Shown here in pieces: positions 62,463 through 64,000 of a stretch of 64,000 nt of DNA. The translations under genes were made by a program, and so were the position numbers. Under the pieces are notes generated by a model. It worked only from the letters and a program-made list of their open reading frames with translations, ran no database searches and was not told the origin of the DNA. Origin of the DNA: Gracilibacillus alcaliphilus (GTDB lineage: Bacteria > Bacillota > Bacilli > Bacillales > Amphibacillaceae); NCBI RefSeq assembly GCF_016909015.1, contig NZ_JAFBFA010000001.1:124001-188000 (forward strand), read 5' to 3'. Every line of letters starts with the position of its first letter. The first letter of the stretch is position 1.

Positions 62463-62746
62463 AGAAAGTATATCCAATCCCAGCTATTATTAGTAAGATA
62501 TGGAGAGCAAGGCAATCGCTGCGGCTGCCCGTTTCGCTTTTCGACGTACAGGAAGTACTAGTGCAAACGTGGCGATTGTCGTCGCGACGTTAGTCTGCCG
62601 AGAGGCATAGAAAAAAACACTGTGAAAGTGTCTTTTGCTTGAACAGATGTTGCACTTGTATTCTGGAGTGAAAGCGACTTCTCGCAGCGGACATCTATCT
62701 TGGCTAAAAGCTAAAGGAGCAAATGCTCTTCTTGGTTTTTCTAAGA
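62463..62746 (+). repeat. Interspersed repeat family A, longest copy
   Basis: It begins AAGTATATCCAATCCCAGC and ends AAATGCTCTTCTTGGTTTTT, as does 31332-31493, but keeps an extra middle part (ACGTACAGGAAGTACTAGTGC, AACGTGGCGATTGTCGTCG, TTAGTCTGCCGAG) that matches 43185-43265 inverted. So the copies at 31, 43 and 62 kb are parts of one longer element. Non-coding. It fills the ypeB-motI gap; the rest to 62980 shows nothing further. Confidence 0.85.
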
Positions 62747-62989
62747 GGTTATTTCTATCCTGCTTCTAAATATCTGTTATGATTCTGATTTTGTTGGCAA
62801 CCTTTTCCCCTAATTATTTTATTTTATGATAAAATAGATAGAGTGAGACTTTCGTGAGGATTATCATGCTTGTTAAGTAGTGACTGCAACCTTTGTTGCT
62901 TTGAGTCAAGGGATCTTAGATTAGTTAACAGCGTGATAATGATTATTTCCGCATGGCTCAGGTAAGAATAAAGGGAAAGAGGCAGGCCA

Positions 62990-63610
62990 TTGATAAAAGT
63001 AGGAACTGTTTTTCAGTTGGAAGTTGCGAATATAGAGAAAGAAACATATAGATGTAAAGTAATGGACAGCGGGGAAGATAAACTATTTATTGACTATCCT
63101 GCTAATGAGAAAACAAACCGTACCGAAATTTTCCCGATTGGAACCACTTTTCATGTTCATTTTCATCAGGACAGTGTGGTGTACAGCTTTGTTTCAAAAC
63201 TTATCAGTAAACAGAAAATCAAAGATATTCCCGCTCTTGTCCTATCTTTTGACAAAACGAAATTGCGGAGAATTCAACGGCGTAATTTTTTACGGGTGGA
63301 AACGATGCTGGATATCTCTGTCAGAACGTCAGCAACTTCGTTCGCTACAGTTACTGCTGATTTAAGCGGTGGCGGAGCGGCAATAGTGCTGCAAAATGAA
63401 CACCAGGTGACAGAAGGTGAATTATTAGATATGATGCTAGTATTACCGATCAATGATACAACGGAATATATTCCGGTAACCGGTAAGGCATTAAGGATAT
63501 ATGTAAGAGAGGAGATTCGAATATTATCTATTGAATTTGTCGATATTATCCCCAAACACCAACAATTAATTGTAAGATATTGTTATTTGCGTCAATTGGC
63601 AAAGCGTTAA
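62990..63610 (+). CDS. motI: c-di-GMP-binding flagellar brake protein MotI (YpfA), PilZ domain
   Basis: MotI (YpfA/DgrA) stops flagellar rotation when bound to c-di-GMP. The 206-residue protein has a YcgR-N-like domain (about 1-90) and a C-terminal PilZ domain with the ligand motif RRIQRRNFLRV (93-103) and D124-L-S-G-G-G. Both motifs are intact, so binding is expected. TTG start after AAAGAGGCAGG. Position before cmk is as in B. subtilis. Confidence 0.92.
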   Translation: MIKVGTVFQLEVANIEKETYRCKVMDSGEDKLFIDYPANEKTNRTEIFPIGTTFHVHFHQDSVVYSFVSKLISKQKIKDIPALVLSFDKTKLRRIQRRNFLRVETMLDISVRTSATSFATVTADLSGGGAAIVLQNEHQVTEGELLDMMLVLPINDTTEYIPVTGKALRIYVREEIRILSIEFVDIIPKHQQLIVRYCYLRQLAKR

Positions 63611-63636
63611 TAATGTGTATTTAAAAAGGTTGATAA

Positions 63637-63722
63637 AAGGCCATCATCGGTTAAGTTCGCAACATTGTGAAGCAATACCGATACTAACAGATTCTATACG
63701 TTGAAAGTTCAAGTCAACCTAT
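63637..63722 (+). repeat. Family B repeat copy upstream of cmk
   Basis: CCATCATCGGTTAAGTTCGC, AACAT.GTG, ATACCGATACTA, TCTATACGT and GAAAGTTCAAG repeat 31632-31715 with a few changes. The TTCAAAAA ends are worn. It sits between motI and cmk. Confidence 0.75.
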
Positions 63723-63802
63723 AATTTACCGTGCCAATTTTGACGCACTGTTTGAAACAAATTCTAGCAGGGGATGTTTATGAAAGTGAGAGGATGTACA
63801 GA

Positions 63803-64000
63803 ATGAATAAGAAGAATTTGGCGATCGCGATTGATGGTCCGGCTGCTGCCGGCAAGAGTACGGTGGCTAAGATAGTTGCTAAACAACTATCATACATATA
63901 TATAGACACAGGAGCTATGTACCGATCACTCACCTATTCTGTGTTAATTAACGATATCAACATTAAAGATGCTGAAGCAGTGATAGAGCATTTACACGAA
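63803..64000 (+). CDS. cmk: Cytidylate kinase (5' part; runs off the window)
   Basis: CMP/dCMP kinase. The 66 codons present start MNKKNLAIAIDGPAAAGKST, with the P-loop GPAAAGKST at about 12-20, and continue YIDTGAMYRSLTY, the CMP-binding segment. AGAGGATGTACAGA precedes the ATG. The 3' end lies beyond the window. Confidence 0.95.
   Translation, partial: MNKKNLAIAIDGPAAAGKSTVAKIVAKQLSYIYIDTGAMYRSLTYSVLINDINIKDAEAVIEHLHE

Overview
The window is chromosomal DNA of an endospore-forming Bacillaceae (low-GC Firmicute). Most genes follow the Bacillus subtilis order from yqjQ/yqkF/nudF through fur, xerD, deoB, the spoIIA operon, spoVA, lysA, ppiB, ribT, scpAB, dacB-spmAB, rluB, resABCD, fer, ypbB, recS, ypbD, ypdA, prsW, sleB-ypeB and motI to cmk. 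AT-rich codons, frequent TTG/GTG starts and strong GGAGG ribosome sites fit this. A halophilic or alkaliphilic relative of Gracilibacillus is a guess from general resemblance only; the sequence does not fix the genus.

Layout. 0-8.5 kb: RNase Z and a glycerophosphodiesterase (minus), YqjQ- and YqkB-like genes, an aldo/keto reductase divergent from nudF, an EndoQ-like nuclease, spoIIM, fur, yqzK and xerD. 8.5-12.2 kb: a TetR/membrane-protein pair with its own palindromic operator, then deoB-pdp. 12.5-15.4 kb: dacF-spoIIAA-spoIIAB-sigF with recognisable sigma-F and sigma-H type promoters. 15.5-35.5 kb: an accessory block between sigF and spoVAA, which are adjacent in B. subtilis. It holds an amidase with a small AtzG/GatC-like partner, two convergent large catalases, a CotF-like coat protein, a metallo-beta-lactamase-fold protein, a Gln-rich small protein, a MocR regulator with repeated operator-like boxes, a CtaG/DUF2243 pair, a MerR-controlled ABC exporter, an MFS exporter and a decayed gerA-type germinant-receptor operon.

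35.6-38.2 kb: a spoVA operon with only spoVAA, spoVAB and spoVAF; the spoVAC-AD-AE genes normally between them are absent here. 38.7-50.3 kb: lysA, ppiB, ribT (without the other rib genes), a YjcZ-like peptide, scpAB, dacB-spmA-spmB, rluB and the ResABC cytochrome c maturation genes. 50.3-52.3 kb: resD without resE, then a cobalamin riboswitch controlling a DUF4430 (transcobalamin C-terminal-like) lipoprotein and an ECF-type membrane component, a likely corrinoid uptake unit. 52.4-64 kb: ferredoxin, ypbB-recS-ypbD, a shortened ypbE-like gene, ypdA, asparaginase, prsW, sleB-ypeB, motI and the start of cmk.

Several intergenic gaps hold short interspersed repeats: elements bounded by TGTTCAAAAA/TTTTTGAACA inverted ends, and a second family around a 'GCTGCGGCTGACCGTTTCGCTTT' core (copies near 12.3, 31.4, 43.2 and 62.5 kb). 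No rRNA, tRNA, CRISPR array or intact insertion sequence was seen.
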